Of a DNA stretch of 64,000 bases, positions 47,589 to 60,600 are shown in pieces (within the stretch, counting starts at the first letter, position 1; each line of letters starts with the position of its first letter). The stretch comes from Asterochloris sp. CNOR1 (taxonomy: Eukaryota > Chlorophyta > Trebouxiophyceae > Trebouxiales > Trebouxiaceae). The notes beneath the pieces are model-generated. The model did no database searches, was not told the origin of the DNA, and was given only the letters and a program-made list of their open reading frames with translations. The position numbers and the translations under genes are program-made. The stretch covers positions 868,001 through 932,000 of the forward strand of contig OZ017758.1 of the NCBI GenBank assembly GCA_963969365.1. Reading direction: 5' to 3'.

Positions 47589-50500
47589 TTATGCATATCG
47601 TACGGCGCCCGGTCTTTCTGCTTCCTTTTGAAGCTCCTGCTGCACGCTGGCCTCAACCTGCTGGGGGTTGACATTGCGGTCTGCTGCCAGCTGCAGGAAC
47701 TGGTTGTCTGTCTCTGGCTGCTGTATGCTAGCCAGGAACTGCTGCCTGCGTAGAAGGACTGTTTCCTGGTGCACCTTGTGCTGTGTGGCCAGCTGCAAGG
47801 CGTGCTTCCACTGGTGCAGCCTCATGTTCATGTCAATGGCCCGGTACACCAGCCCTGCCTGCACAGCAGACAGCTCAGCTCTCAGCAAGCTGCAACATGC
47901 TCTTGGTAGACTCTTCTACACGAGAGAGCCATCAGAGTCTGCAGCTGGCAGGATGTAGGGCAGCACTATGACGGAGGACGCCTGCTGCAACAGAGCTACT
48001 GATCATGAGATGGGCTGCCTCTGCTGCTGTCTCCACAAAGGCTCTTTGTGCCCCTGCACATTGTTTAGGCTGCTGTCCAGGCCCGCACCGTGTCGCATCT
48101 GCTGCAGCCTGCGCAACACCTCCACATCTTACTCACGCCACTTCAGGCTGCTGCTGCTGCCTTTCAGAAAATATTAGCCAAACACTCTCTGCGTGATGCA
48201 GCAGCATGCAAGAAGGCATCCATTCCAGGGGTTGCCTCTAGGTGCCTTCTGTTGTCAAAGGGGGACCTTCGCCGGAAGCAAGGCAGTCTCATCCTGCTGC
48301 CCACAAGCTTTGTGTCTCGCCTGCAGGTTGCTGCTGTTCGAGCCCCACCTGTGTGGCTTGAATGCGTCTTTCACCCCCACAGAGCATGTCACCTGGAGCA
48401 GGATGCTCTCTGCCTGCTGCGGCTGCTTCTTGTACAGCAGCAGCTCTGCACTGCGCCCCTCCCGCGTGGGGATGCCCTTGATGTGCATCATGTACTGCAG
48501 CTTGTCCACCTCCTCACAGGCTGCCAGCGCAACCTCAGCGGTGTTGAGCTCCCCCGCATCAATGGCCATAGCAGCCAGGCAGGCCCACAGGGTGGTGTCC
48601 TACAGTGCATGACAATGTTGCAAGTCGCATCTGGACTCAGAATATGCAGGGAAGCCAGCCAGAGCTGGTCTTGGCCGTCAGGACCATGCATCGCTGCTCG
48701 TGTGTGTACATGAGACAATGTAGCTCCAGCTCGGTGATGCATGCCTACACCAAGGCAGGCAGCAGATGCCGCTGCGGCCGGGGGTTGCTGAAGCGCTCAG
48801 TGAAAGGCAGCAAAGTCACCAACGGGCACCACAACAACGGGGCAGACCTTGACAAAGCGGCACAGCCTAGTGGCCTGGCTCCATTTAGATGCCGCCACCA
48901 GCTGGTGCAGCATCAGGGGGTGCGGGGACACGTTGGCTGCCACCTCTGCCCCATCGCTGCGTTGGAGGGCACACCTGGCACCTGAAAAGGCCTCAATGCG
49001 GGCAGCCTTGCCAAAGTCACTGCACACACAGAGGGACAGCGGGCTGGACACACTTCTGCACAGCCGGCAGCATGGCAATGCGCTGCACAAAGGGGCCGCT
49101 TACAGAGCACATGGTTGCCAGCACACAGGTGGCAACGCTGCAGGCGGATTGCTCACCCATCGCCTCGACTAAAGATTGTGCTGCTGGCCAGCTCGTGGTC
49201 CACATACATTGCATTGGGGTAGTACCAGACACACTGCAGCGCAGTAAAAGCATTACGATTGGGGACAGGATGCGGAGATACTTTCTGGGCAAGGTCTGAG
49301 GACGAAACCTGCAGCTTGCTGCCTCTTGCTTCCAGACATGATCACATGTTCTGGCAGCAGCAAAGGCAATTTCTTTTCATACCAGCAGCTGATGGCAGTC
49401 GAGTTGCAGTGCAAACAAGGTCCCTCCCTAACCTATCAGCCTGCAGTGTTCAGGCCCATGCTGCTCCTCTGTGGCGAGGGGCTGCTCATGCCCCCCTGCA
49501 GCCCGTTGGTCTTGCAGGTAAGTGAGCGCTGCTGCGGGCACACACTCACCAGCCTGTGGTCTGTGAGGGTTGCCAGCATATCGACGCTGGCATGCCACAC
49601 TGCGCAGTCGACCATGGCCGCCAGCTTGAGGGGCCGGCCCCCCTGCAAGGCCCGTCGCATCCACATGTCTTTGTTGCGGTCGATAAAGACCACCTGCATG
49701 CCACAGGGAGCGTGGTTGTGTGCCTGCTGGCAGCTGCCTTCCCGTGCTCCCTTGGCGGCTGCAAGAGCCATGGACTCCATCATAATGCCGCTGCATACTG
49801 AGATGCTGCCTTTGCCTGGAGCACCCTAGCAAGGTGGGTTTGGCATCCGTGGGTGCCAGCAGATTTCTGCAGCATCACCTTGCGCTCTGGGGCAATGCCC
49901 TGCTGACTCAGGGCCACAGCGATGATCTCCACCTTGTGGGTGATAGGGTCAGCCAGGGGCCGGCCCTGAGCCGTGTCAAACAGGCGGACCACTGCAGGCA
50001 CACAGGCTCAATGTCTCCCACACAATGGCTGCAAGGCACCAAGTAGGAGGGCATGCAGCAATATGCGGGCGGCCCCACTCTGGGCAGGAGCAGGTGGGGT
50101 CACAAGAGATTCAAGGGAGAATCCATCACACCGGTCCTTCATTGTGCACGCACATCCTGCAGTATGAAGCACAGCCCACACAGCCACTGGAATCTGAGAT
50201 GCTTGAGGACTGCCGCTCTGTGCACCCCTTTGCGCTCAGCTGGCTCACCTTTGCCCTTCTCTCCCCTGTCTACAATGGCAATAGTGTCATTGGACAAGCT
50301 GATCATGTACTGGTTCAGGAAATCTGTCCGAAGACCTGCACACATGCAGCAGCAATATCTGCACAAGGTGGCATGTGCAGAGGGTGGCTGCAAGGAGCCC
50401 TGCTGCCATACAAATCATCGGCATGAACACAGACTCTACTGAGACTTGCACTCAAGTAGTAGGGCAGACCTGGAAACTTGGGGGAGCAGATTGGCCTCCC

Positions 50501-53500
50501 GCTGTATGTTAATATCTGGATGCCGCTGGTGGGGTCCATCAGAAGGAAGCCTCTGCAGCAGAGTGTTGCTGCATGAAATGGTTCTGCTGCGCACCAAGCC
50601 GCTGCCGACTTAAAGGCCACCCAGCACTCTGAGGGGACTGCCCGCTTGCGTGTTGTTGAGCAGCAGCACAGTCACAGTGCAGTGCTCTGGCTTGCCTTTC
50701 AGAGAGCAGCACCAGGGTGACAGTGTCCTTGATGTCAACTATCGTGGGCGTATTGAGGCTGCTCAGGCTGTAGATGCAGCATTGGGTGGACGTGGCCACC
50801 ACCAGGTGGCCGTACCCTGCAGGCAGAGGCTGCCGCATCAGAGTGATGGGCACCAGGACAATCCCAACGGCCCGCAGCGCACCCCGGAGCATAGCTGTCC
50901 AATGCTGTTGCAGGTGCTGGAAGGGACAGGACGGCACATTTTGCCGAGCCACACTGGGGAAACAGAGCACCCCAGAAAGCTCATGTTACTGGAACCATCC
51001 AAGATGCCAATTCAGACAGACAATGAGTCATGGCCACCCTGCATGCACAGAGGGCAGTAGTGCGTCCCTTGATGTCCCACCAACGGCCATCTTATGAATG
51101 CAAGTAGCTCGCCAGCACATCCTGCACCAGTGCTGCTTCCTGTGGCATCAGTGGGAGGGCGCTTGTTCAAGGCAGCTGGGACACGGCAGCCCATCGTGCA
51201 CTGTGCATCTGCACAGAAGTGCCTGCTAATTCTCAGAGTGGCTGGACAAAGCGACTCACCAATGGCCATCTTGATGACTCTATCCCTGAAATCGAGGTCA
51301 TCCAGAGTGCCGTCCACCATGTTGCGCACCTGAACCTGTGTGCCAGCCGTCTGGACCGCCCGCATCGCATTCCATTCTGCACAGGCGCACCACCCTCAGG
51401 CGCAGAACCATCTGCATGGCGTGCCCTGGTATCCTGTGCAGCACTCACTGCGCACTGTGTTGAGGGAAAGTTTTCCCGATCTGGTGGCACAGCAGGAGCA
51501 GGAGCTATGGCCTCAGCCCCACTATGCTCACCACCTGTGCAACCCCAAAACATGTTCAGCATCTGTGCAGCCACTTGTGCTCACGGGACTAGTCTTCTCA
51601 AGGCCAGCTGGCGGCAGCAAGATTTGCTGGGGGTCTGGCTTACTCGCTGAAGGCTTGCTGGTGCTGCTTCAGAGAGCAGCTTGCAGCAGTGGTGCCCCAC
51701 CAGGACCTGCCTCACCTGCTGCTGCGCCCACCACCTGGGCAAAGCAGAGCTGCCCGTTGCCGCCGCAGGCCGCCAGCTGCGTCCCATCTAGCGTCCACGC
51801 AATGCTCAGCAGGGAGCCAGTCTGCGTCGTCTCCTGCAGGGGGCAGCAGCTGCCTCAGAGTAAAGCTGTCTTGCCTACTGTGGGTCCATGATTCATGTGC
51901 TTTTTCTTGCCACAAGACATAGACAAGCTAGCCTGGCAACCTCTGGTCTGACCAACCATGCACGTCACAGAGAGGTCAATGAACCCCCAGCCAGCCTTGT
52001 CTCTCTTGCTTCCTCATTCATGCCTCCTCATGTATGGAGATGTGCAGCAGGGCTGCCGCTGCTGGCCAGCTAGGACGCTGAGCCTCCCTGAATGCTGATG
52101 CTGGGATCTCTGCAGTAAGGATAACTTGGCAGCTGGTGCAGCTTATTGCACACCTTCAAGACGCAATATGAAGCCTCACCCAGGTCTCAATACAGCAGCA
52201 CCTCACATTCAGCCTGCTTGCTGAGCCCCAGCCGCTGCAACTGCATCCAGTCTGAAGAAGAAGGCATAGAGTGGCCAGCAATGCACCAATATGTAGCTTG
52301 ACCGCTGTCGCGTCCATCTCAGCCGTGCAGCTTGCTGCTTACCCTGGAGCTGCAAAGTCCAGGCACCCTCACAGTGTCACCAGATCAGTGCTGAGCTGAA
52401 GCGCTGGCCCAGCGGCCTGTGCAGCGTGCCGCGCACCTTGCAGAAGGCTGAGCCTGAGCGCCCGCACAGCGCCACCGTGTTGAAGCTGCCCACAGCAAAT
52501 AGGTCTGAGCTGGGGCTCCAAGCCACAGCAGTCACCACATGGTCCTGAGGGGCGCTCTGGTACAGCAGGCGCCCCAGGCTGTCCCACACCTGCATAGGCA
52601 CTGAAAGTGGCTGTAGCGGCTGGACCCCGCGGCACGCTGTACAGCAGGCGAATCTGGCTGCATCACATCTGCAGCTCAACAGGCACCAATGCTGGCCGCA
52701 GCCCCCTGACTGCACACTCCAACGACAGCCACACCAGGTGCTGGACTGCGGGGCGTGGCGTCTGCTGCCCAAGCAGCAGACAGAAGGCTCAGCCAGCCTG
52801 CGCAACCATGCATTCATAGATTTTGCAGCTGGCTCGCAGGGCGCAACTGCCACACAAGCAGGCTTGCACCCCCTGGACAGCTATTGGGCCTGTCAGAGAG
52901 TGCCCATCGCTGTCAGCAGCATGACTTCATCCAGCCAGCGGTCTGGGATTGCATCTGTGTGCTCGCAGTGCAAGTCGCAACAAATCTTGCTTCAGTCCTT
53001 CCGGCAATCACATCAACAGCAGCAAGCATTGCATCATGCCTGTCCCACCTTGTACTTGCAGTCCTCTCCGCCTGAGACGATGAGGTCGGTCACGGGGCTC
53101 CAGTCAGCCTTTAGCACGGTGCTGCTGTGCGCCTTCCAGGTGACTGTGCTGCTGCTGGGGCCGGCCTGCAGCGCCTTGATGGTGATGTCTGTGCCGCTGC
53201 AGTAGAGGACCTGCAGGCAGACAGCAGGCAGCAGGTCGAGGAGGTGGCAGTTGGCCGAGTGCCCATGACAGCAGTGCGAGATCCGAGCTGCGACCTGCAG
53301 TACAGCACATGAAGGCAGGCAGCAGCTTGATTTCAAGGGAGTGGCAGTCTGCTCAACACTATCACCTGAGCTGTGTGCAGACAGCTGTCAGCAGCCTGCA
53401 GAGTGCAGGCAGCGTGGCGGCCCTTCACATTAGCAGGCTTCACTCCCGGCCTTAGCGCCTCATGCCGCGACCTGTGCGCCTGTGCAGAAATGTGCAGGTG

Positions 53501-54388
53501 CCACACTTGGCGGGTAGGCTGCTGACGGGGCGCATGACAACCTGCTGCCATGTCCAGGGGAAGCGCACCTGGTCAGAGTCTGGGCTCCACACTGCGGTAT
53601 AGATCGGGGTGGTCTGAGTGGCGAGTGTAGAGCGTAGCATGCCTGATCGAGACCACACCTTGACCAGCCCGTCCTCCCCAGCAGTGACCAATGCTGTGCC
53701 TGCAGCCGCCACACGTGTCAGGCCAGCTGCCGGGTTACAGCCATTGCAGTGCTGCTGTGCATCTGGTGCTGTGCACACCAGCAAAGCCCTGTGACTGCAG
53801 GGGGCTGTCCCTGCTGTCGTGGCGTGGTGCAGCCTGCAGCACCTTCGAAGTTCCAGCGCAGAGAGATGACAGCTCCTGTGTGGGCCTCCACAGATTTTTC
53901 GACGCGCCCTGCCCTGCTGATGATCTTGAAGGAGCCTGCAGCGAGAGGTGGCTGTCACGGCTGTGCTGCACGTTGCCCAGCTGCTGCACCTGTGACAGGC
54001 TGGTGCTAAATGGACTGTCAGCTAAGGCAGGGAGTGCAGAGGGCTCACCATCGGTGCAGGAAACCGCAAACATGTCAGCGCCAGACCCTGGCTGGCTGCG
54101 AGAGGTCGCTGGCAGCCAGTGCAGGTCTGTGCAGAAGGTCGGAAGGGTGCACACCTGCAGAAGCAGGGCTCACAGGGATGTGAGACCTGCACAGAAGCAG
54201 AATTGCATCATACCAAGAACATGTATAAGCCTGGGGCTGCATACCTGTCCCATGTGCTCCCCCATGGTGTTCCACTTTTGCATGGTCTGATCATCGCTGC
54301 AGCTGAGGAGGCCATCACTGCTCCACCCCACAGCTGTTGCCAGATCCCTGTGCACCTTGAGTTTTGGGTGGGAGACCAGCATCCTCAT
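47589..54388 (-). CDS. IFT80: Intraflagellar transport protein IFT80
   Basis: This is a component of IFT complex B, needed to build cilia. The ATG at 54388 opens [33 protein letters not shown], a WD40 blade matching the IFT80 N-terminus. Further blades follow in order: [13 protein letters not shown] (about 54120), [16 protein letters not shown] (about 53650), [12 protein letters not shown] joined to [11 protein letters not shown] (about 53050 and 52570), [20 protein letters not shown] (about 51750), [14 protein letters not shown] (about 51270), [17 protein letters not shown] (about 50790), [20 protein letters not shown] (about 50510) and [15 protein letters not shown] (about 49650). The C-terminal TPR-like part includes [20 protein letters not shown] (about 47800-47860) and ends at a TAA at 47589. 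Nearly every diagnostic segment of the family is present, so it looks functional. Confidence 0.95.
52555..52690 (-). repeat. Duplicated IFT80 exon edge
   Basis: The plus-strand block TACAGCAGGCGCCCCAGGCT then GTCCCACACCTGCA (52561-52594) is the acceptor edge of the exon encoding [12 protein letters not shown] copy at about 52640-52672 reads TACAGCAGGCGAATCTGGCT then GCATCACATCTGCA. The period is about 79 bp. Confidence 0.7.
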
Positions 54389-54631
54389 GGCAGCCAAGTC
54401 AACGCTCAAGCAATCGGCTGTCCAAGGGCGTCCTGCAGGCTTTAGGATAGAGATGGAGCCTGGAGCGAGTCTTTCTGGACAATCAAAGCAGATCTTGAAC
54501 TCGCTCGTTCAAGTGCGGGTTACTCACTTACCGCCCAGCGCGCGCCTGTACCTCATTTGCACTTTGCTGCGAGTCCAGGTAGCACCTGCTGGCCCGGCAG
54601 GCCCCTCTTGATTGCACACTGCTGCCACCAA
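54389..54631. promoter_or_regulatory. Shared upstream region, IFT80 / PPI-like gene
   Basis: This 243-bp interval lies between the divergent start codons. It should contain both promoters and 5' UTRs. A GGTAAGTGAGT sequence on the minus strand near 54530 resembles a splice donor and could mark a 5' UTR intron of IFT80. Confidence 0.45.
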
Positions 54632-57600
54632 AATGGCAAGTGCCTCTGTCCAGCATGGCCAGGCGGATCTGCTGCAGCATGGGGATGGGGAAGGCATTAA
54701 TGAGCCGGCCGTTGCATCAGACGGTGCCCCCAACCCTGTGCTAGAGCAGAGACAGCCCAAGAAGGCATCAAGGGCCACAGAGCCTGTGTCCGACCCCGCT
54801 CAAAACGGAGATACACATGCCAGCGAGGATGGGTTGAGCTCAGACAGGGGTGAGCAGGGACCAGCATCACCATGGCACAGGCAGCAGATCGGCATTCACT
54901 ACGCATGTGGCACAGCAGTGGTGTTGAGAGTTGCCGCTCCAATGTGTGTGAGGAGAGGCGCCAGCTGGGTCGGGTACTTCACGTGCCTGCAGGATGCCCA
55001 AATCAGGTGCTTTCAGGCTGCTGTCTGATTATGAAGCTGCTGACAGCCAATCTGCCGCAATTCATCGCTTCACATCAGAGGGATCTTGTTCCTCCACACT
55101 TTGATTTTGAGGTGTGCCTGGGGCATGCCCACGCCATGTTGATTTCTGGCTTGCCATTCAGTCGCTCTACCCCTGATGGACGCAGCTCAGCATATGAGCC
55201 TAGAGTACATTCCGTGTCGTTATGCTTGACTCATCTCCAGGAAACCTCCCCTGCGGAGGAATCTGCGTTGCAGGGGCCGCCACTGAAAGCTGCTCCTCCG
55301 CCCTTGCTGAACACTGTGCACAGCCTTCTGCTGACTGCACGTCATCTGCATGCTGGGCGTCTCCAGTTGCATTCGCCTGCAGAACCCTGGACCCAGTGGT
55401 GTCGCTGCAGGCTGGATGCTGACCCCTGGCACCCATGTGCATGCCCTGACTCCTGCCCTTCCGTGTCCCTGCTCCTCGCAGGCAGGAGTGAGCATCTGCA
55501 GGGAATGGTATGAAGCAATGTCAGTCCTGTACTACAAGCCCGTCAATGCCACACCTAATCTGCAGCAGCACGCTTGCTACCCGCTGTGCAGCAGGCGTTG
55601 CCACCGAAAAGCTCAATCTCAATATCTCTCTGCACCTGCTCAGCTGCTGCTTCGCTGAGTAGGATGAATACAGTCACGAGTCAACCCATGTCGCACAGCT
55701 CTGGCAGCACGCACTGCTGAAGAAAGCGGAAGGCATACTAGCGTCTGCATGCTCCTGCTTGTGTCTGCAGCTGCAGGCGCCGCTGACGACGCACCCTCAA
55801 CTGACAGCAGGAATGTTGCAGCAGCGACCCTGCAGCCATGCCCATCCTCTCTGCTGCAGCCGCTGCTCAGGAGAAGCCTCAGCCAGACAAGCCATCAAGC
55901 GTCTGCCACCACCCAGGAGCAGCCATGCCAACCCTCTGCTGCAGGCGCTGCTGAGGATGAGCCTGAGGCTAAGGCCGTGGAGCCCTGGCAGCGGCGGCTG
56001 TACTTTGTGCGCCTGCCCAAGCCCCAGCAGGACGACCACAGCACCGAGCTGCGCCAGCTAGAGCAGGAGCTGGAGGCCTTCAAGACGCAGACGCAGCTGC
56101 TCAATGAAAGCATCAACATCCGCAAGGTGCGCTGTGTTCACTCTACTGAGATGGCATGGGCTGAGCCTTCTTGAATGCCAGCTCAGATGCTACACTATCT
56201 GTTGGCTCTAAAGGCACCAAGTGCTACGTAGAAAGCAGGTGGCCAACAGTGTGTCCAGTGGTCGTGATGACCCCTGTGCTGAGGGATTCAACTATGGAGA
56301 GAGTGCATCACTGCTTCGCGCCACTCACTTAGCAAGATCTGCGCCTGCTGTACCAGCTGCACAGAGCCTCTGCTTGGCCAGGATGTGTCCCAATTGCTTC
56401 TCAAATGTTGCACTAGCTGCTGCCAATTGATTTTGCATTCAAGCTGGTGCTGGCGGGACAGTAGGCAGACAGTTGTGTGCATCTATAGTGGACACCCTTT
56501 GTGCTGCATGGGGCGCCATGCACCAGGCCCTTGCAATGCAGACTTCACGAGGGACACCTGGCATGACATGCTGCAGATGGCGCGCGAAAACGCGCGCGCC
56601 AATGTGGCGGAGGCTCGCCGCAACTTCCATGAGGCGCGTGATGGGGAGCAGGCCAAGCTGGCAGAGATGGAGCCTCTGCGCAAGGCCAAGGCTGGGGACC
56701 CCTCACGTGTGCCGCTGACCCAGCTGGCAGAGTTCAAGGACCTGATGGTCAAGACTGAGGCTGAGCTGGACCAGCTGGTGGGCTGCTGGTTGAGTTGCAC
56801 CTTACTTTGTGAGGTCTTGTCGGCAGTCAGTTGGGAGAGATACGCCTGGCAGGTCCTGCGAAGCGGCAGCCCCTGCTGGTAGAATTCAGGGACCTGATGA
56901 GGCTGGACTGGACCAGTGGATCGGGAGCTGGGCTAAATGCCAGAATACATGAGGCACTGCTCACCCCTGCCTTTGCACCACCACAGCTTTTCAGTCCTGC
57001 AGCTGGGTTGCTTCGGCCATTCGTGTAGTGGACGGCACCCCTTGGGATAGTTTGTCTTGCTGCAGCACATCTCCTGCGCAGGGGTGCAGGCATCTGCACT
57101 TAGGGCAGGCTACCCACGACAAAGCGCGGCTGCCAGCAACCTCTTCACTGTCTACGCTGCAGGTGGAGCAGCGCCCAGGTAGTCTTCTTTGGAGAAGGTC
57201 ATCCTCAGCTAGCAATCCCCTTGTTCACCCTGCAAGGGGCCATGATGAAGCAGGGCCAAAGGACTCTCTAAGTACCCATCAAACCCTCAGGCTTGCATGC
57301 TAATTTGCCGGCACCTGCAGGTGGTCGACATGGAGTATCGCCTGAACCATGAGAGCATACCCCTGAACGAGGAGAAGCAGATGGTGCGCGACATCAAGCG
57401 CCTGCACTCCCAGCGCCCACGGGTGCGCCAGTTTGAGGCGATGGCAGCGGAACAGGAGCAGACGCGGGCAGCCGCCAGGGCCGCCCCCCAGGCGGGGCCC
57501 ACCCTGGGGGAGATGGAGCAAGAGCGCAAGGTGCGCCGTTGTGCAGGCCTGAGGCGGCCGTTCGCAGAGATGCTCTTTGAAGTCAGGGGGGGCCTCTTCA

Positions 57601-60600
57601 AAGTCATGAGGGACATGGGGAGGGATGGGGGCCCCATGCACCTGGTGTAAGGAGTAAGTGGGAGCTATGGGATACTGCAGACATGTGTGGTGCAAGGCAC
57701 CTCTCGGAAGTCCTGCTGGGGGATGGAGGAGCAGTCCTGTCACTGAAGTTGCAGCATCCTTTTGTTTTTTGGTGTCAGGAGCCTCTTGTAAGTGCTGGGG
57801 ACGATGGAGCAGGTGCACGATGTCACACAAAGTCTTAGGTTTCAACATGGGCAGGGTAGCGCAAGAGGCCAAGCCAGTGGGTGTCAAGAGCTTGCTTGCA
57901 GTGCATCTCTAGGAACGAGGGCGACATGTGGGCTTCATTCCTTACTTCTGTCCATGAGAGGGCTTCTGTCCAGAACTGCTGTGCTTGCGTGGCATAATTT
58001 CTCCCTCTGGAGGGCTCAGTTGTTGCAAAGGACGTCAAAGCATTTGCGATATGGGCCTGCCCCTTTGTTGTGGGGCTTTGCGCCTGGCTGCTCGCTGCTT
58101 GCTTGCAGCTGCTGACGTAACGCCCCTTGCACCTACATCTCTGCCCGCAGATGTTGAAGGAAGCAGAGCAGATATAAAAGTCTGCCTGCTGCCAGGCAGG
58201 TGGGCCTCACGTCTCTCCTTCTTGCCTGCAGTTGCTGAAGGAAGAGAAGGAATTGAAGCGCCAGATCCTGGGCAAGTATGAGGCAGAGGCCGATGACCTG
58301 GATGCCAAAGTTTCCAAGGCCATTGTGAGTGGGTTGCTGCCGGCTGCTTCGTTCCATTTGTCTGTGCCAACAGCCTTGCCAGATCCATCAGAACACTGCA
58401 TGCCACAATTTGACAACACCAAGGCAAGTCTGCTGTGTCTGGCGTGCAGGCCACTGCCTGCAGGGCGGTGGTGACTGGGGCTGCCTGTTAGTCAGGCCTG
58501 CAGTGAGTCGGGCGTGGCCTGCTGCTGGGTGGTCTGCATGCTGGGGCTGGGTCCAGCCAGGCATGATCTGGGGGCCCAGTCCCTTCAGCTGGTGGGAACG
58601 AGGCTGCATGTATATTCAGCCTGCCTTCTGTTGGGTCCCCACATGTCTGTTGGCCAGCCATGTGAGCTGCAGAGGGGCTTCCCACACGCCTACTTGGCTC
58701 CTGCCAGGGTGCCAGGGGTCCTGTAGGTCCCAGACCTGCTGCCAGGCATGCTTGGCGCTCATCGGAAGTCACTGGCCCACTGGGACAGCATGAGGGGCCC
58801 GCCCTGACCTGCTGCCAAGCGTGGGCGGCGATCATCTCATGTCAATGGGACCCACTGGGACACCATGAAGGGCCTGCCCTGCACCCCTGCAGGAGGAGCG
58901 CCGCCGCGTGAAGGAGCTGCAGGACGAGTGCTACCAGCGCCTGCGAGAGACGCAGAAGCTGTCGCGCTCCAAGGCCAATGACTACTATGACAACAGGCGC
59001 TTCTCCCAGAAGGTATTCCCCAGTCCAGGCACCCCATTCATCTCTCGCTTGCAGCTGCCTGACCCGGGCAAGGAGGCCAGTGGAATGCCTGCTCGGTGCG
59101 GTGCTGATGTCTGCCACTCCCCTCTTGTGTCGGCTGCATCAGGTAGAAGCCGTCCTGCATTGTATGCAGTGGGTAGAAGCGGGTTTCGGCGAGCAGGCCA
59201 GAGGTCAAGGCCTTGCTGTGCGCGGGGCAAGCACTGGCAGCCTGACTTCCTGCAGACTCCCCCCACATTTGCTGTCTGCATCTTGCCCTGTCCGTGACAC
59301 TTCGTCATGGCCTGCAAATCGGCCCACCCCCAATCTCACAGTTTGCAGGAATGGGGCAGTGAGGAGCCCACAAGCTTACCCCTTGCTGACTGTGGACTGA
59401 CAGCCGCCTGAGTTGGCTGCACTCTGAAAAGTGAAATGCATGCCTCTGGCACCTTTGTGATTGACAGCCCTCTGGTTGGCAGCCATGCTTCTGAAGACAG
59501 ACAGACCCCTGCAGGTGCGCGCTGCTGTTCGCGCCGGGGACCTGGAGGGCGCCCGTGACATGTGCAGCGAGCAGGTTGGAGATGCAATCGGCGAGCTGGC
59601 TCGCAGTCCGGCCTTGTGTGCGTCCTATTTTGAGCAGTGGGAGCAGCAGCGGGCGCGCCCCTTCAGCGTGGGCCTGGACGATGGCTTTGATGGTGAGCTG
59701 ACTTTGAACAGGACAGCACTGCCATATGATATGTGGGCATGGCCCTTGGTGCCAGCTCACTCAGTGAACAGGGGGTGTGGCCAGCATGTGGCAGGCTGAC
59801 ACCTTTTCAACACACATATGTCTGGAGTTTGTATGGGATTAGGCTCCCAAATAGTGCTAAGCAGCTCAGACCAGCTGCCAGGCACCAGCACCTGTGCTGG
59901 TCTTCAGCTCTGCTGCAGTGTGTCAGCTGGCCTCACCATCTCACATGCCCCTATCTTGTTGCGTGTAGACATGGCAGCCCCTGATAGCAGCAGCAAGGGC
60001 GCGCGAGCAGGCAAGGGCGCCAAGCGCTCTGGGCAGCCCCCTGTGGAGCCAGGGAAGTCGCGAGCTCAGATGATCATTGCGGCTGCACTGAACGAGGCAA
60101 AGGAGGAGCTCTCGCGCTCCAAGAGCAATGCCCTTCCAAGTGAGCACCTGCTGGAGGCTGGCACTGGCAGGACATATCCATGCATCTACATGGAGGTACA
60201 AAAGGGCCTAACATGGCTGCGTGGCCCAGCATAGCATGCTTTGATCAAGCAAAGGAGGACCTCCTGTGCTCTGATGCATGTGCATGAGCCAGGCAGCTCT
60301 GGATGGGAGACACGTCAAATTTTGCATTGTCATGCAATCTGCTCAGCCTAGACCCAGGGGAGTGCAAATTTGAGCCTTAGGGGAGGCACCAGATGGGTGG
60401 CACTTTGGGGAACTGGCTGAAGCACACACATCCTCCTGTGCGGCACCTCACACTGACTGAACCTGCCTGTTCTGTGCACTGCAGGCGCACCATCTGGCAG
60501 TGCAGGGCAGGATGAGGGTGGCGGCGCCAGCGCCAGTGGCTTGGCCAGCCGGGCCTCCAGCAACGGGGAGGAGCCCAGTGCTGGCGCAACAGGTGGGCAC

